This document shows, piece after piece, positions 7,775 through 15,882 of a DNA stretch of 64,000 bases. This stretch comes from Metabacillus indicus LMG 22858 (GTDB taxonomy: Bacteria; Bacillota; Bacilli; Bacillales; Bacillaceae), in assembly GCF_000708755.2 (NCBI RefSeq), contig NZ_JGVU02000002.1, positions 868,001-932,000 of the forward strand. Reading direction: 5' to 3'. Within the stretch, counting starts at the first letter, position 1. Each line of letters starts with the position of its first letter. The position numbers and the translations under genes are program-made. The notes below the pieces were generated by a model. It saw only the letters and a list, made by a program, of their open reading frames with translations, was not told the origin of the DNA and made no database searches.

Positions 7775-9043
7775 TCAGATGAAAAGATGGAACAGGCTGC
7801 TGTCTTTTTTCACTTCTGTGTATGGGAATCCTTTGCGGTTCATTCTTTCGATCAGGCCGCTGTAATCTTCCCTTTTTTTCAGTTCAATCCCTACAAAGGC
7901 AGGGCCGCTGTCACGGTTGTTTTTCTTTGTATATTCAAATCTTGAAATGTCATCATCCGGGCCGAGCACTTCATCCAGAAATTCTCTGAGTGCGCCTGCT
8001 CGCTGAGGGAAGTTGACAATAAAGTAATGCTGCAGGCCTTCGTACATGAGTGACCGCTCTTTCATCTCCTGCATCCGTCCAATGTCGTTGTTCCCTCCGC
8101 TTACGATGCAGACAATGTTTTTCCCTTTTATCTGGTCGCGGTAAAAATCCAGGGCGGCAATCGGCAAGGCTCCGGCAGGCTCTGCCACGATCGCATTTTC
8201 ATTGTAGAGGCTGAGAATGGTCGTGCACACTTTCCCTTCCGGAACAAGTACCGTGTCATCTACAACGGACCTGCAGATGGAAAAATTGGTGTCCCCAACT
8301 CTTTTTACTGCTGCTCCGTCTACAAATTTATCAATTTTATCAAGCTCAACCACTTTGCCGGCTGAAATGGATTCCGCATATGACGGAGCTCCTTCCGGCT
8401 CAACTCCAATGACCTTCGTTCCTGGGGAAACCTGCTTAAAATAACTGCCGACGCCTGAAATCAGGCCGCCGCCCCCGATGCTTGCAAACACATAGTCCAT
8501 CTCAGCATCAGCGTCATTTAAAATTTCAAGGGCAATCGTCCCCTGGCCTGCTATCACGTCGAGATCGTCAAACGGATGGATGAAGGATCTGCCTTCGGCC
8601 TCGCTGCACTCTCTCGCTTTTTTGTAGGAATCATCAAACGTGTCGCCTGTGAGAATGATTTCAATATGCCCGCGGCCAAAAAGCTCAACTTGTGAAACCT
8701 TCTGCCTCGGGGTGGTTGAAGGCATATAGATTTTGCCGTGAATGTTCAGCTGTTTGCAGGAATAGGCAACGCCCTGTGCATGATTCCCGGCGCTTGCACA
8801 AACAATACCGTTAGCCGTTTCCTGTTCAGACAGCTGCTTGATCTTGTTGTATGCCCCTCTTAATTTGAATGATCGGACAATCTGAAGGTCTTCTCTTTTC
8901 AAATAAACGCTGCATTCATATTTTTCAGAAAGACGCTCGTCTTTTTGGAGAGGCGTGTGGACGATTACATCCTTTAACAAATGGTGCGCCTTTAGGATGT
9001 CAGCCACATGAAGTGAGGGTTCAAGATTCATCATTTGTTTCAT
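7775..9043 (-). CDS. ilvA: Threonine dehydratase (threonine ammonia-lyase), biosynthetic
   Basis: A 422-residue PLP enzyme converting L-threonine to 2-oxobutanoate, the first step of isoleucine synthesis. The PLP lysine is Lys60 in VRSFKLRGAYN; the phosphate-binding glycine loop is SIGGGGLISGV. A short regulatory ACT-like domain follows (YFIVNFPQRAGALREF), one copy as in the Bacillus enzyme. AAAGGA lies upstream of the ATG. Monocistronic, with its own promoter; the rest of the ilv pathway is not adjacent except ilvD 9 kb away. Confidence 0.96.
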   Translation of the reverse strand: MKQMMNLEPSLHVADILKAHHLLKDVIVHTPLQKDERLSEKYECSVYLKREDLQIVRSFKLRGAYNKIKQLSEQETANGIVCASAGNHAQGVAYSCKQLNIHGKIYMPSTTPRQKVSQVELFGRGHIEIILTGDTFDDSYKKARECSEAEGRSFIHPFDDLDVIAGQGTIALEILNDADAEMDYVFASIGGGGLISGVGSYFKQVSPGTKVIGVEPEGAPSYAESISAGKVVELDKIDKFVDGAAVKRVGDTNFSICRSVVDDTVLVPEGKVCTTILSLYNENAIVAEPAGALPIAALDFYRDQIKGKNIVCIVSGGNNDIGRMQEMKERSLMYEGLQHYFIVNFPQRAGALREFLDEVLGPDDDISRFEYTKKNNRDSGPAFVGIELKKREDYSGLIERMNRKGFPYTEVKKDSSLFHLFI

Positions 9044-9081
9044 TCGGAAAATCCTTTCTGCAACTAGAGTTTAATTGAAAC

Positions 9082-9109
9082 ATTATATCATGAATATTCA
9101 AAATTAAAA
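9082..9109 (-). promoter_or_regulatory. Probable sigma-A promoter of ilvA
   Basis: On the minus strand a perfect -10 TATAAT lies 16 bases downstream of a poor -35 TTTTAA, about 40 bases before the ilvA ATG. The AT-rich flank contains AATTTTGAATATTC, weakly like a CodY box. No T-box or other riboswitch fold is visible. Confidence 0.5.
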
Positions 9110-9154
9110 GTTATTATTAAAAAATTCACACAATTATTTAACAATGGAGGTTTT

Positions 9155-9382
9155 ATGATGGAGTTTGAATTAAAATCACCAGGCAGCGCCATTCCCTGCC
9201 TGGTCACAGCAGACGCAGATAACGGACGGTATATGATCAGGAAAGAGGATACGAGCGGAGAAGTGTTTAACTCCGTGCAAGAACTCAAAGAGTGGATCAG
9301 GCTGAACTGGACGGAATCTCAATTTGAAAATCCGAAGCAGTTTACATACATGCTTGAAAATCTTAAAGCGATGGAGCAATAG
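9155..9382 (+). CDS. Small conserved hypothetical protein, 75 residues
   Basis: An acidic soluble protein beginning MMEFELKSPG and containing VQELKEWIRLNW. GGAGG precedes the ATGATG pair at 5-8 bases. It has no signal, membrane helix or catalytic motif I recognise. It lies between the divergent ilvA and the yplP promoter, probably on its own transcript. The coding pattern looks genuine, but no function can be given. Confidence 0.65.
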   Translation: MMEFELKSPGSAIPCLVTADADNGRYMIRKEDTSGEVFNSVQELKEWIRLNWTESQFENPKQFTYMLENLKAMEQ

Positions 9383-9418
9383 CTTGCATTTTTATTAATA
9401 TTCTGTAAAGATGTTTTT

Positions 9419-9462
9419 ATTGGTTCCATTTAGTTGCATTTGGGTGTTATAATGAAACCAAT
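9419..9462 (+). promoter_or_regulatory. yplP promoter flanked by an inverted repeat
   Basis: A -10 TATAAT (9448-9453) sits 18 bases after a -35-like TTCCAT (9424-9429). The promoter is bracketed by ATTGGTT (9419-9425) and AACCAAT (9456-9462), a dyad that could be an operator. It is not a sigma-54 promoter, as no GG-N10-GC is seen. Confidence 0.55.
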
Positions 9463-9485
9463 TAGAACATTCAAGGAGCAAACAT

Positions 9486-10556
9486 ATGACACTTGAAAAA
9501 TTGATTGGGGAACACCCGCTGTTTATTGAAAAAAAATCACTTGCAAAAAAAATGGCTGCAAATGATCTGCCCGTCATGCTGGAAGGCCCCGTAGGAAGCG
9601 GCAAACAAACATTTGCACACGCGATTCATCTGGCTTCTGAGAGATCTGCCCGCCCTATCGCTTCTGTTAACTGCAGTACATATTCTGAAGCTGCTCTTTA
9701 TGAGGAACTTTTCGGCTCAGATCAAAGGAGCGGTCTGATCGAATCTGCAGATGGAGGAACTGTTTTCCTTCATGAAATCTCAGGTTTAAGCCTGGACCTT
9801 CAGGCTCAGCTTCTGAGAGTTCTTCAGACGAAGCAAACAAAAAGAACAGGTTCTTCAACGTCTGTCCCGTCAGACGTCCGGATCATTGTCTCTTCTTCTC
9901 AGGATTTAAAAGCTCTTGTAGAAAATGGAACTCTTCGTCAGGATTTTTATTATCATGTAAATGTACTAAGACTGACGCTTCCTCCATTAAGTGAGCGAAA
10001 GACAGACATCCCGCTTCTCTCTGCCTTTTTTATAAAGGAAAGAGGGCATGAGCTGCGCATTGATAAGAGGGTCAGTGAAATTCTTTCAGGGTATCCATGG
10101 CCCGGCAATATTCTTGAACTCAGAAACACGATGGACTACTTGCTTACGGTTTGCGACGGCAGATCCATTCAGCTGCATGACCTCCCGAAGGATCCCTTCC
10201 TTTCAAAGGAGACGGTGAGCAAAAAAGAACCTAAAAAAACAAAAGATAAGCCCTTGACGATGATGGATAAACAGGAATACCTGTTCATCCTCGAGTCGAT
10301 CCGGGATTCAAATGAAGACGGGGACCCTGCCAGCAGGAGAACCATTTCCGACAGCAGCAAACAGACAAAAAACCCGCTGACACCCCAGCAGGTCAGGCAC
10401 AGACTGGATTTTCTCGAAAGAAATGAGTATGTGACAAAGGGCCGCGGACGTGCAGGAACTAAAATAACGCTTGAAGGCCTTGATTTCCTGCAGTCATTGA
10501 GCCAGAATCTTGAAACGATTCAAAAGGAGGCAGCTAAAGATGGAATACTCGATTAA
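9486..10556 (+). CDS. yplP: NtrC-type AAA+ transcription factor YplP, degenerate
   Basis: A 356-residue AAA+ protein of the sigma-54 activator family without a receiver domain. Walker A is GPVGSGK (34-40) and the Walker B region is GTVFLHEIS (91-99), with His where the family has Asp. The GAFTGA loop that contacts sigma-54 is missing: ELFG (75-78) runs to ADGG (88-91) with nine residues between, too few for the loop. One arginine finger is kept (LRQDF), the second is His (YYHVNV). The C-terminus is a winged-helix-like region (TPQQVRHRLDFLERNEYV), not a Fis domain. It overlaps yplQ by 17 bases. B. subtilis yplP has been linked to cold adaptation. Confidence 0.8.
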   Translation: MTLEKLIGEHPLFIEKKSLAKKMAANDLPVMLEGPVGSGKQTFAHAIHLASERSARPIASVNCSTYSEAALYEELFGSDQRSGLIESADGGTVFLHEISGLSLDLQAQLLRVLQTKQTKRTGSSTSVPSDVRIIVSSSQDLKALVENGTLRQDFYYHVNVLRLTLPPLSERKTDIPLLSAFFIKERGHELRIDKRVSEILSGYPWPGNILELRNTMDYLLTVCDGRSIQLHDLPKDPFLSKETVSKKEPKKTKDKPLTMMDKQEYLFILESIRDSNEDGDPASRRTISDSSKQTKNPLTPQQVRHRLDFLERNEYVTKGRGRAGTKITLEGLDFLQSLSQNLETIQKEAAKDGILD

Positions 10557-11181
10557 AGAAGAAATTGCAAATGCGATCACACATGGAATCGGCGTGCTTC
10601 TAAGCATCCCGGCTCTCGTTTACCTGATAATCTATGCCGCTAAATACGGAGATGCATGGCACATTGTCAGCTTTTCCATTTTTGGGGCAACGATGATTCT
10701 GCTTTACTTGTTCTCAACACTTCTCCATGCCATTCCGCACAGAAAGGCAAAGGACGTTTTTGAGATACTGGATCACTCGGCCATCTATCTGCTGATTGCC
10801 GGAACGTATACTCCGTTTCTCCTTGTTCCGCTTCGGGGAGCGCTTGGATTTACGCTGCTCGGCATTGTATGGGGTCTCGCGATTGCTGGCATTGTGCTGA
10901 AGATCTTTTTTGTAAAGCGATTTATCATCCTTTCAACACTTGCCTACATTCTGATGGGCTGGCTCATTATCATTGCGATTAAGCCTTTATATGCCTATTT
11001 AAGCCCTGAAGGGTTCGGACTGCTGCTTGCGGGCGGTCTGCTCTATACAATCGGCGCTGTCTTCTACGTCTGGAGAAAGATTCCCTACCACCATGCAATC
11101 TGGCACGGATTTGTTCTTGCAGGCAGTGCGGCTATGTTTTTCTGCGTACTCTTTTATGTAACGGATGTGCCATTTATTTAA
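10540..11181 (+). CDS. yplQ: Hemolysin III / YplQ family membrane protein
   Basis: A 213-residue, seven-helix integral membrane protein of the HlyIII/PAQR family. Conserved metal-site residues are visible: an N-terminal ANAITHGIG, STLLHAIPH, DHSAIYLLIAGTYTP and a C-terminal HAIWHGFVL. AAAGGAGG lies 9 bases before the ATG, inside the end of yplP, so the two are translationally coupled. Family members can act as membrane hydrolases or pore-forming proteins; the role here is unknown. It ends at a bidirectional terminator. Confidence 0.9.
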   Translation: MEYSIKEEIANAITHGIGVLLSIPALVYLIIYAAKYGDAWHIVSFSIFGATMILLYLFSTLLHAIPHRKAKDVFEILDHSAIYLLIAGTYTPFLLVPLRGALGFTLLGIVWGLAIAGIVLKIFFVKRFIILSTLAYILMGWLIIIAIKPLYAYLSPEGFGLLLAGGLLYTIGAVFYVWRKIPYHHAIWHGFVLAGSAAMFFCVLFYVTDVPFI

Positions 11182-11193
11182 AAATAGAAACAA

Positions 11194-11225
11194 AAAACAC
11201 TCAGGAGGAATTCCTGAGTGTTTTT
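11194..11225. terminator. Bidirectional terminator between yplQ and plsC
   Basis: AAAACACTCAGGA pairs with TTCCTGAGTGTTTT around a short loop, between two converging genes. It overlaps the plsC-like stop codon. Confidence 0.85.
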
Positions 11226-11926
11226 GCGATGGTCTGCCTTAATTCTTCAGCCGTAGTCTTTAAATCCCGGCCTGTATACTCCTCTGCCTGGACCGGCTTG
11301 CAGACAATGACTTTAACTTTTGACGGCTTAAATCTCCATCCGCCCTGTTTTTCCATAATGTCATACGTACCGTCAATCGCAACCGGCACAATCGGAACCC
11401 CCGCTCCTGCAGCCATACGGAGAGCACCTGTCTTAAATTCGGCCAGATCGTCCCCTTTGCTTCTTGTTCCCTCCGGAAAAATAATCAGGGAGTGGCCCTC
11501 TTTCAGTTTTTCGCTTCCTTCTTTCAAAGACAGCAGAGCCTGGCGTTTATTTTTGCGGTCAACAAAAATGCAGTTCATGACTTCCATCCATTTTGGAAGA
11601 AGGGGCAGTTTTTTCACTTCTGTTTTCGAGAGAAATCCTGCCGGTTTTTTAAGCGAACTCATTAAAACCGGTATATCAAAATTGCTTTGATGATTGCTCA
11701 CAATGAGTACAGGACCGTCCGGCATGTTATGTTCCCCTTCTAGCGTCACCTTGGAACCTGAAGACCTGATTAACGATGCTGCCCAGTTTTTAGGGAGTGT
11801 GTGTGCCGCTTCGTCTCTTTTTTCGACGGAAAGACGCGGGTCAAGCTTTTTCACACGGCTGAGTTCCGGCAGGCTGCAGATTAAATAGCCAATTCCGTAC
11901 AAAACCGTCACTAACATTCTGATCAT
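11201..11926 (-). CDS. plsC: 1-acyl-sn-glycerol-3-phosphate acyltransferase (PlsC family)
   Basis: A 241-residue membrane-associated acyltransferase with the four family blocks: SNHQSNFDIP (catalytic HX4D), a region with FVDRKNK, FPEGTRSKGD (glycerophosphate binding), and VPVAIDGT. An N-terminal hydrophobic segment (LVTVLYGIGYLICSL) anchors it. It would convert lysophosphatidate to phosphatidate in phospholipid synthesis. Its stop codon lies in the shared terminator with yplQ. In B. subtilis plsC is at a different locus, so this may be a second paralogue. Confidence 0.88.
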   Translation of the reverse strand: MIRMLVTVLYGIGYLICSLPELSRVKKLDPRLSVEKRDEAAHTLPKNWAASLIRSSGSKVTLEGEHNMPDGPVLIVSNHQSNFDIPVLMSSLKKPAGFLSKTEVKKLPLLPKWMEVMNCIFVDRKNKRQALLSLKEGSEKLKEGHSLIIFPEGTRSKGDDLAEFKTGALRMAAGAGVPIVPVAIDGTYDIMEKQGGWRFKPSKVKVIVCKPVQAEEYTGRDLKTTAEELRQTIAKTLRNSS

Positions 11927-11954
11927 TAGATTGTTCCTCCTGATGTCCCGATAA

Positions 11955-11986
11955 GAAGCCTCCCTATTATACGGGAGGCTTTTTTC
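11955..11986. terminator. Hairpin between dfrA and plsC
   Basis: AAGCCTCCC pairs with GGGAGGCTT around an 8-base loop. The T tract is stronger on the plus strand than on the minus strand, where the dfrA transcript arrives, so termination may be partial. Confidence 0.6.
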
Positions 11987-11991
11987 ATTTT

Positions 11992-12474
11992 CTATTTCTC
12001 AAATATGATAAATTCATAATCATACGGATTCTTCTCGTCTTTCGGCCCTTTTTCACGGCTGATGACACGGTAGTTTTCTTCTTTGAATTCCGGAAAAAAG
12101 GTATCTCCTTCAAAGGTATCATGAATCTTCGTTATATACAGCCTGTCTGCAAGATGCAGGCATTCTTTGAAGATTTCTGCTCCGCCGATGATGAACAGAT
12201 TCTTCTCTTGTAGTGACTGGTCACCCAGCACTTCACCCAGCTCATGAATAACCTTTGTGCCTTCCTGAGAGTAATGCTTGTTCCGTGTAAGAATAATATT
12301 TTCTCTGCCTGGCAGAGGCTTTCCAATCGATTCAAAGGTCTTCCGCCCCATCAGGACCGGATGGCCGAGCGTCACCTTTTTAAAGTAGGCAAGATCAGCG
12401 GGGATTCGCCACGGCAGATCATTGTTGCGTCCGATGAGATGATTTTCATCCATTGCGACAATCATCGAAATCAT
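11992..12474 (-). CDS. dfrA: Dihydrofolate reductase
   Basis: A 160-residue enzyme reducing dihydrofolate to tetrahydrofolate with NADPH. Family landmarks: [18 protein letters not shown], the active-site Asp27 (IPADLAYF), [16 protein letters not shown], and FIIGGAEIF for NADPH binding. It overlaps the upstream thyB by four bases (ATGA-type), so the two are translationally coupled. This is functionally sensible, since thymidylate synthase turns its cofactor into dihydrofolate. Confidence 0.97.
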   Translation of the reverse strand: MISMIVAMDENHLIGRNNDLPWRIPADLAYFKKVTLGHPVLMGRKTFESIGKPLPGRENIILTRNKHYSQEGTKVIHELGEVLGDQSLQEKNLFIIGGAEIFKECLHLADRLYITKIHDTFEGDTFFPEFKEENYRVISREKGPKDEKNPYDYEFIIFEK

Positions 12475-13265
12475 ACGCTGACAGCCCCTTTAATATGCGG
12501 ATGAGGATCATAGTCTTGAAGTGTGAAATCTTCAAATGAAAAATCAAAGATCGATTTCACGTCCGGATTGAGCTTCATTTTCGGAAGCTTTCTGACATCG
12601 CGGGTCAGCTGCAGGTCGACCTGCTCCAGGTGATTTTTATAAATGTGAACATCTCCGAAGGTATGAACAAACTCACCCGGTTCCAGGTCCGTCACATGGG
12701 CCACCATCATCGTCAGCAGCGCGTATGAGGCAATGTTGAACGGAACGCCGAGAAAGACATCAGCTGACCGCTGATAAAGCTGGCATGATAGCTTTCCATC
12801 GTTTACGTAAAACTGAAAAAAACAGTGGCATGGCGGCAGTGCCATCTTATCGACATCTGCCGGGTTCCAGGCGCTCACGATCAGCCGTCTTGAATCAGGG
12901 TTGTTTTTAATCTGATCAATCAGTTTTGCGATCTGATCCACCGTTTCACCATTTGCACCCTCCCACGAACGCCATTGCCTTCCGTATACAGGGCCAAGCT
13001 CGCCGTTTTCATCAGCCCACTCGTTCCAGATGCGCACTCCGTTGTCCTGAAGATACTTTACGTTCGTATCTCCTCTCAAAAACCAGATCAGTTCGTGAAT
13101 AATCGATTTTAAGTGAAGCTTTTTCGTTGTCAGAAGAGGGAATCCTTCGCTTAGGTCGAATCTCATTTGGTAACCGAACGTACTGATCGTTCCGGTGCCT
13201 GTCCGGTCTTCCTTTACTGTCCCATTTGAAAGAACATGCTTGCATAAATCCAAATACTGCTTCAT
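12471..13265 (-). CDS. thyB: Thymidylate synthase (ThyA/ThyB type)
   Basis: A 264-residue folate-dependent thymidylate synthase that methylates dUMP to dTMP. The catalytic cysteine is Cys146 in [12 protein letters not shown]; the phosphate-binding arginines ([10 protein letters not shown]) and the nucleotide loop ([13 protein letters not shown]) are present. Length and its partner dfrA match B. subtilis thyB rather than the longer thyA. It is the first gene of the thyB-dfrA pair. Confidence 0.96.
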   Translation of the reverse strand: MKQYLDLCKHVLSNGTVKEDRTGTGTISTFGYQMRFDLSEGFPLLTTKKLHLKSIIHELIWFLRGDTNVKYLQDNGVRIWNEWADENGELGPVYGRQWRSWEGANGETVDQIAKLIDQIKNNPDSRRLIVSAWNPADVDKMALPPCHCFFQFYVNDGKLSCQLYQRSADVFLGVPFNIASYALLTMMVAHVTDLEPGEFVHTFGDVHIYKNHLEQVDLQLTRDVRKLPKMKLNPDVKSIFDFSFEDFTLQDYDPHPHIKGAVSV

Positions 13266-13291
13266 TTAAAGACACTTCCTTCGTATTTCAT

Positions 13292-14038
13292 CTAGTGATA
13301 ATTGTATCGGAAGTCCGCCCCGTTTTCTACCGTTGATTTATAAAGATTCGCGATAAACTGATAAGAAAGCGGCGCCATTTCCTTCAGCTTTATTCTTGTC
13401 TCCCTGCTGTAATAATACATCGCAAAGATTTCTGCAAAATACTCTTCCGGAAATCGTTTGAAATAGGTCTGGTCTGAAAACAGCATGCCGGCTTCTTTTT
13501 TCCATATATTCAAATAAAGCGGATTGCTTCTGACCCGGGAAAAAACGTTGAGATCTGCAGCATGAGCAAATTCGTGCAGCTCAAGGGACACCGATCCGTG
13601 ACCCATACCGTATTCACTCATGCCGATTTTCACGTATACTCTGTTATCCTCTGTCATGCCCGGAACGCTTTCCCAGCCTGCTTTTTCACTCCGCCCCTTT
13701 GGCGTTAATCCATCCAGATGCTTAAGCCCTTTTTCTTCCGTCAATTTTCCTTCAAACAGCTTAATGACGACACCCTGATCTTTTGCAGCTTTAAGAATGG
13801 CAGGATGGATTTGATGAAGGTTTTTCAGCATCTTTTCTGCTTCCTGCTCCTCTATGCTTTGTTCCGGCAAATAAACCATTTCGTTCAGCGGGGAGTCTGC
13901 AGGTATCGCTGTTGTTTCCTGAATGAGAGGATGTTCTTTCAGAAGCTGACCGGAGGGGATACTTACGGACGTATAGAAATAAAAGGCAAAAGCTGCTGTA
14001 ATGGCAAGGCTTGCCAGGATAAGATTTCGTTTCATCAC
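13292..14038 (-). CDS. Anthrax lethal factor-like / Pro-Pro endopeptidase-like zinc metallopeptidase
   Basis: About 248 residues with a signal peptide or anchor (about residues 5-25), so extracytoplasmic. The catalytic domain has the zincin motif HEFAH (155-159, in LELHEFAHAADLN) and a downstream EEYFAE (198-203) supplying the third zinc ligand. This arrangement resembles the lethal factor C-terminal domain and the M34 Pro-Pro endopeptidases. A GTG start with AAGGAGG nine bases upstream is preferred; an ATG one codon later is possible. It sits alone upstream of thyB. It is probably a secreted or tethered protease; its substrate is unknown. Confidence 0.75.
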   Translation of the reverse strand: MMKRNLILASLAITAAFAFYFYTSVSIPSGQLLKEHPLIQETTAIPADSPLNEMVYLPEQSIEEQEAEKMLKNLHQIHPAILKAAKDQGVVIKLFEGKLTEEKGLKHLDGLTPKGRSEKAGWESVPGMTEDNRVYVKIGMSEYGMGHGSVSLELHEFAHAADLNVFSRVRSNPLYLNIWKKEAGMLFSDQTYFKRFPEEYFAEIFAMYYYSRETRIKLKEMAPLSYQFIANLYKSTVENGADFRYNYH

Positions 14039-14180
14039 ATATGTATACCTCCTTCATTCGTTCTATATACTTATGAAAATAGTAACATACTGAAAAGACC
14101 CAGCCCATATACTCTGTCCTGTCACTTTTACGGCGATTCCGCCATATGATGGAAATTATCATGGAAATTAGGTGATCTTG

Positions 14181-14336
14181 ATGAGGATGCTAATAAAGCG
14201 GAACATTCCATACAGAGAAAGGCAGCAGCTGACAGAAGAAGTCATTGAAGTTATGACGCTTAAGAGCTACATGGTCCTTGACGGCCTTACTTCAATCGGA
14301 TTGATTGCGCTGTTTTCAATGCTTTTTATGGGATAG
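14181..14336 (+). CDS. Small membrane protein, 51 residues
   Basis: The frame encodes a basic N-terminus (MRMLIKRNIPYRERQQ), a short amphipathic stretch and one C-terminal membrane helix (SIGLIALFSMLFMG). AGGTGAT precedes the ATG by five bases and a terminator hairpin follows at once. Upstream is CATATGAT, which resembles a sporulation sigma-factor -10, but no -35 could be assigned. Unrecognised family; probably a C-tail-anchored peptide. Confidence 0.55.
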   Translation: MRMLIKRNIPYRERQQLTEEVIEVMTLKSYMVLDGLTSIGLIALFSMLFMG

Positions 14337-14344
14337 AAAAACAA

Positions 14345-14376
14345 AATAAAAAAGCCGCACGAATGCAGCTTTTTCA
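14345..14376. terminator. Bidirectional terminator between the 51-residue gene and terC
   Basis: AAAAAAGCCGCA pairs with TGCAGCTTTTT (one mismatch) around loop CGAA, between converging genes. Confidence 0.75.
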
Positions 14377-14385
14377 CTTTGAAAA

Positions 14386-15162
14386 TTATAAGCCAGTGCT
14401 GTTGCTGTGGCTTGATTTTTTGCGGAAGTAGTTAAGAGCGAATGTACCTGCAAACATCACAAGGATGACGATGAAGAATACAGAGTGCTCAATGTGAATG
14501 TGCGCTACAGCCAGACCCATTTTAACTGCAATCAGAGCAATAAGAATGTAGGCAGTTGTTTCAAGCTCAGGCACTTTGTCAATCAATTTGAGGAATACGC
14601 CGGCAACTCCGCGCATCATAAGTACCCCAAAAATTCCTCCAAGAAGAAGAACCCATACTTCTTCGCTGACGCCGAATGCTGCAAGGACGCTGTCTACAGA
14701 GAACGCGATATCCATTAATTCTACTGCAACAACTGTACCCCAGAACGTACCGAAAAGACGGATAAGCAGGCCGTTTTTGTTGATGCCGCCGTGCTCTTCA
14801 TCACCTTCGGCATTTTCTTTTCGTTTATCCATGAAATATTTAATTGCAAGCCATGCAAGATAGGCTGCACCTAATATTTTTACCCACCACAGTTTAATCA
14901 GGAATACCCCGACGCCAATAGCGATGAAGCGGAAGACGTATGCTCCAAGTAAACCGTAAAATAACGCTTTTTTGCGCTGCTTTTCAGGCAAATGTCTTAC
15001 CATAACAGCCAGTACCAGCGCATTATCTGCTGATAAAAGACCTTCGAGAATAATCAGTGTTCCAATCAGTCCCCATGAAACCGGATCTGTAAGTACCTTA
15101 ACCCACATATCCCAATCAAAAAAAAGTGCGTATGTTTCAAGCATGCCTTCCAAAATTGCCAT
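14386..15162 (-). CDS. TerC family membrane protein
   Basis: A 258-residue integral membrane protein with about seven helices. The two TerC signatures carry the intramembrane acidic residues: EGLLSADNALV and ELMDIAFSVDSVLAAFG. Bacterial TerC/YkoY/Alx proteins export or handle manganese and help metallate secreted proteins. ATG at MAILEG is chosen because AGGAGG lies nine bases upstream; the frame is open further but lacks a site. A good sigma-A promoter lies just upstream. The manganese riboswitch often seen with this family was looked for and not found. Confidence 0.9.
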   Translation of the reverse strand: MAILEGMLETYALFFDWDMWVKVLTDPVSWGLIGTLIILEGLLSADNALVLAVMVRHLPEKQRKKALFYGLLGAYVFRFIAIGVGVFLIKLWWVKILGAAYLAWLAIKYFMDKRKENAEGDEEHGGINKNGLLIRLFGTFWGTVVAVELMDIAFSVDSVLAAFGVSEEVWVLLLGGIFGVLMMRGVAGVFLKLIDKVPELETTAYILIALIAVKMGLAVAHIHIEHSVFFIVILVMFAGTFALNYFRKKSSHSNSTGL

Positions 15163-15198
15163 TTGCCATTTCCTCCTAAACTTCACATTAACTTTTTC

Positions 15199-15227
15199 AT
15201 TATACTGAAAAATAGATTGCTTGTTAA
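15199..15227 (-). promoter_or_regulatory. Sigma-A promoter of terC
   Basis: On the minus strand TTAACA, 17 bases, then a perfect TATAAT, about 37 bases before the terC ATG. Confidence 0.75.
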
Positions 15228-15308
15228 GTATTTTCACCTTTCTTCATGAAAAAGACACTTTTAAGCAGCCTGCCCAACTTAATACGATTGAGCCCGGAAA
15301 AGGTTTCA

Positions 15309-15335
15309 AAAAAAAATATGCACCATAGAGGTGCA
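15309..15335 (-). terminator. Terminator after ypjQ
   Basis: TGCACC pairs with GGTGCA around a 5-base loop, followed on the minus strand by TATTTTTTTTT, just past the ypjQ stop. Confidence 0.85.
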
Positions 15336-15341
15336 CAATTT

Positions 15342-15866
15342 TTATACTGTAGCTTTTGCATCGCGGCCATCCGCTATATCCCTTGCTCTGTGCGCCATTC
15401 TGCTTGCTGCGGCAGCGGCAAGTGCAGCCACAAGATCATCGAGAAAGGTATTGACGCGGTTTCCGCCATGTTCATCAAGCGCTTTTATAATGCCGAACTT
15501 TTCTTTGTCCAGATATCCGAAATTGGTCAAGCCTATGGAGCCGTACACATTCACGATGGAAAGCGGAATGATTTCATCGATGCCGTAGAGCGGTTCGTCT
15601 GTTTCAACAAGATGCTGAAGCGGCTGCGGAAGCAGGTTCTGCTCCGCGAGCTGATCAAGCGCAAGCCCAGTCAGGACGGCATGGACAATTTCCCGCTTGT
15701 TCAGAACTCTTTCTACGTTTTCTACACAATCTTCAAGTGTAATGTCAGGGATATATTTCTTCTGCAGCGTCATGACAATCTCTGCGATATCCGTCAGCGC
15801 TACTCCCCTGTCATACAGCATTTCTTTTGTTGTTTTCACCATTTCATCAATCGTGTATTTGCCCAC
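15342..15866 (-). CDS. ypjQ: YpjQ, phosphatidylglycerophosphatase A-like protein
   Basis: About 174 residues matching the PgpA-like YpjQ family. Conserved stretches include GVALTDIAEIV, EPLYGIDEIIPLSIVNVYG and FLDDLVAALAAAAASRMAHRARD. Unlike Proteobacterial PgpA it lacks several membrane helices and appears soluble, so the enzymatic assignment is by family only. I prefer the GTG of MGKYT: AAAGGGG is 11 bases upstream, while the earlier GTG overlaps that site. It follows ypjP by 16 bases and ends in a terminator. Confidence 0.8.
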   Translation of the reverse strand: MGKYTIDEMVKTTKEMLYDRGVALTDIAEIVMTLQKKYIPDITLEDCVENVERVLNKREIVHAVLTGLALDQLAEQNLLPQPLQHLVETDEPLYGIDEIIPLSIVNVYGSIGLTNFGYLDKEKFGIIKALDEHGGNRVNTFLDDLVAALAAAAASRMAHRARDIADGRDAKATV

Positions 15867-15882
15867 TAGACATTGCACCCCT

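Noticed and set aside
15163-15341. Manganese (yybP-ykoY) riboswitch ahead of terC
   Set aside because: Only about 40 bases lie between the promoter start and the ATG, too short for the aptamer, and its conserved core is not seen.
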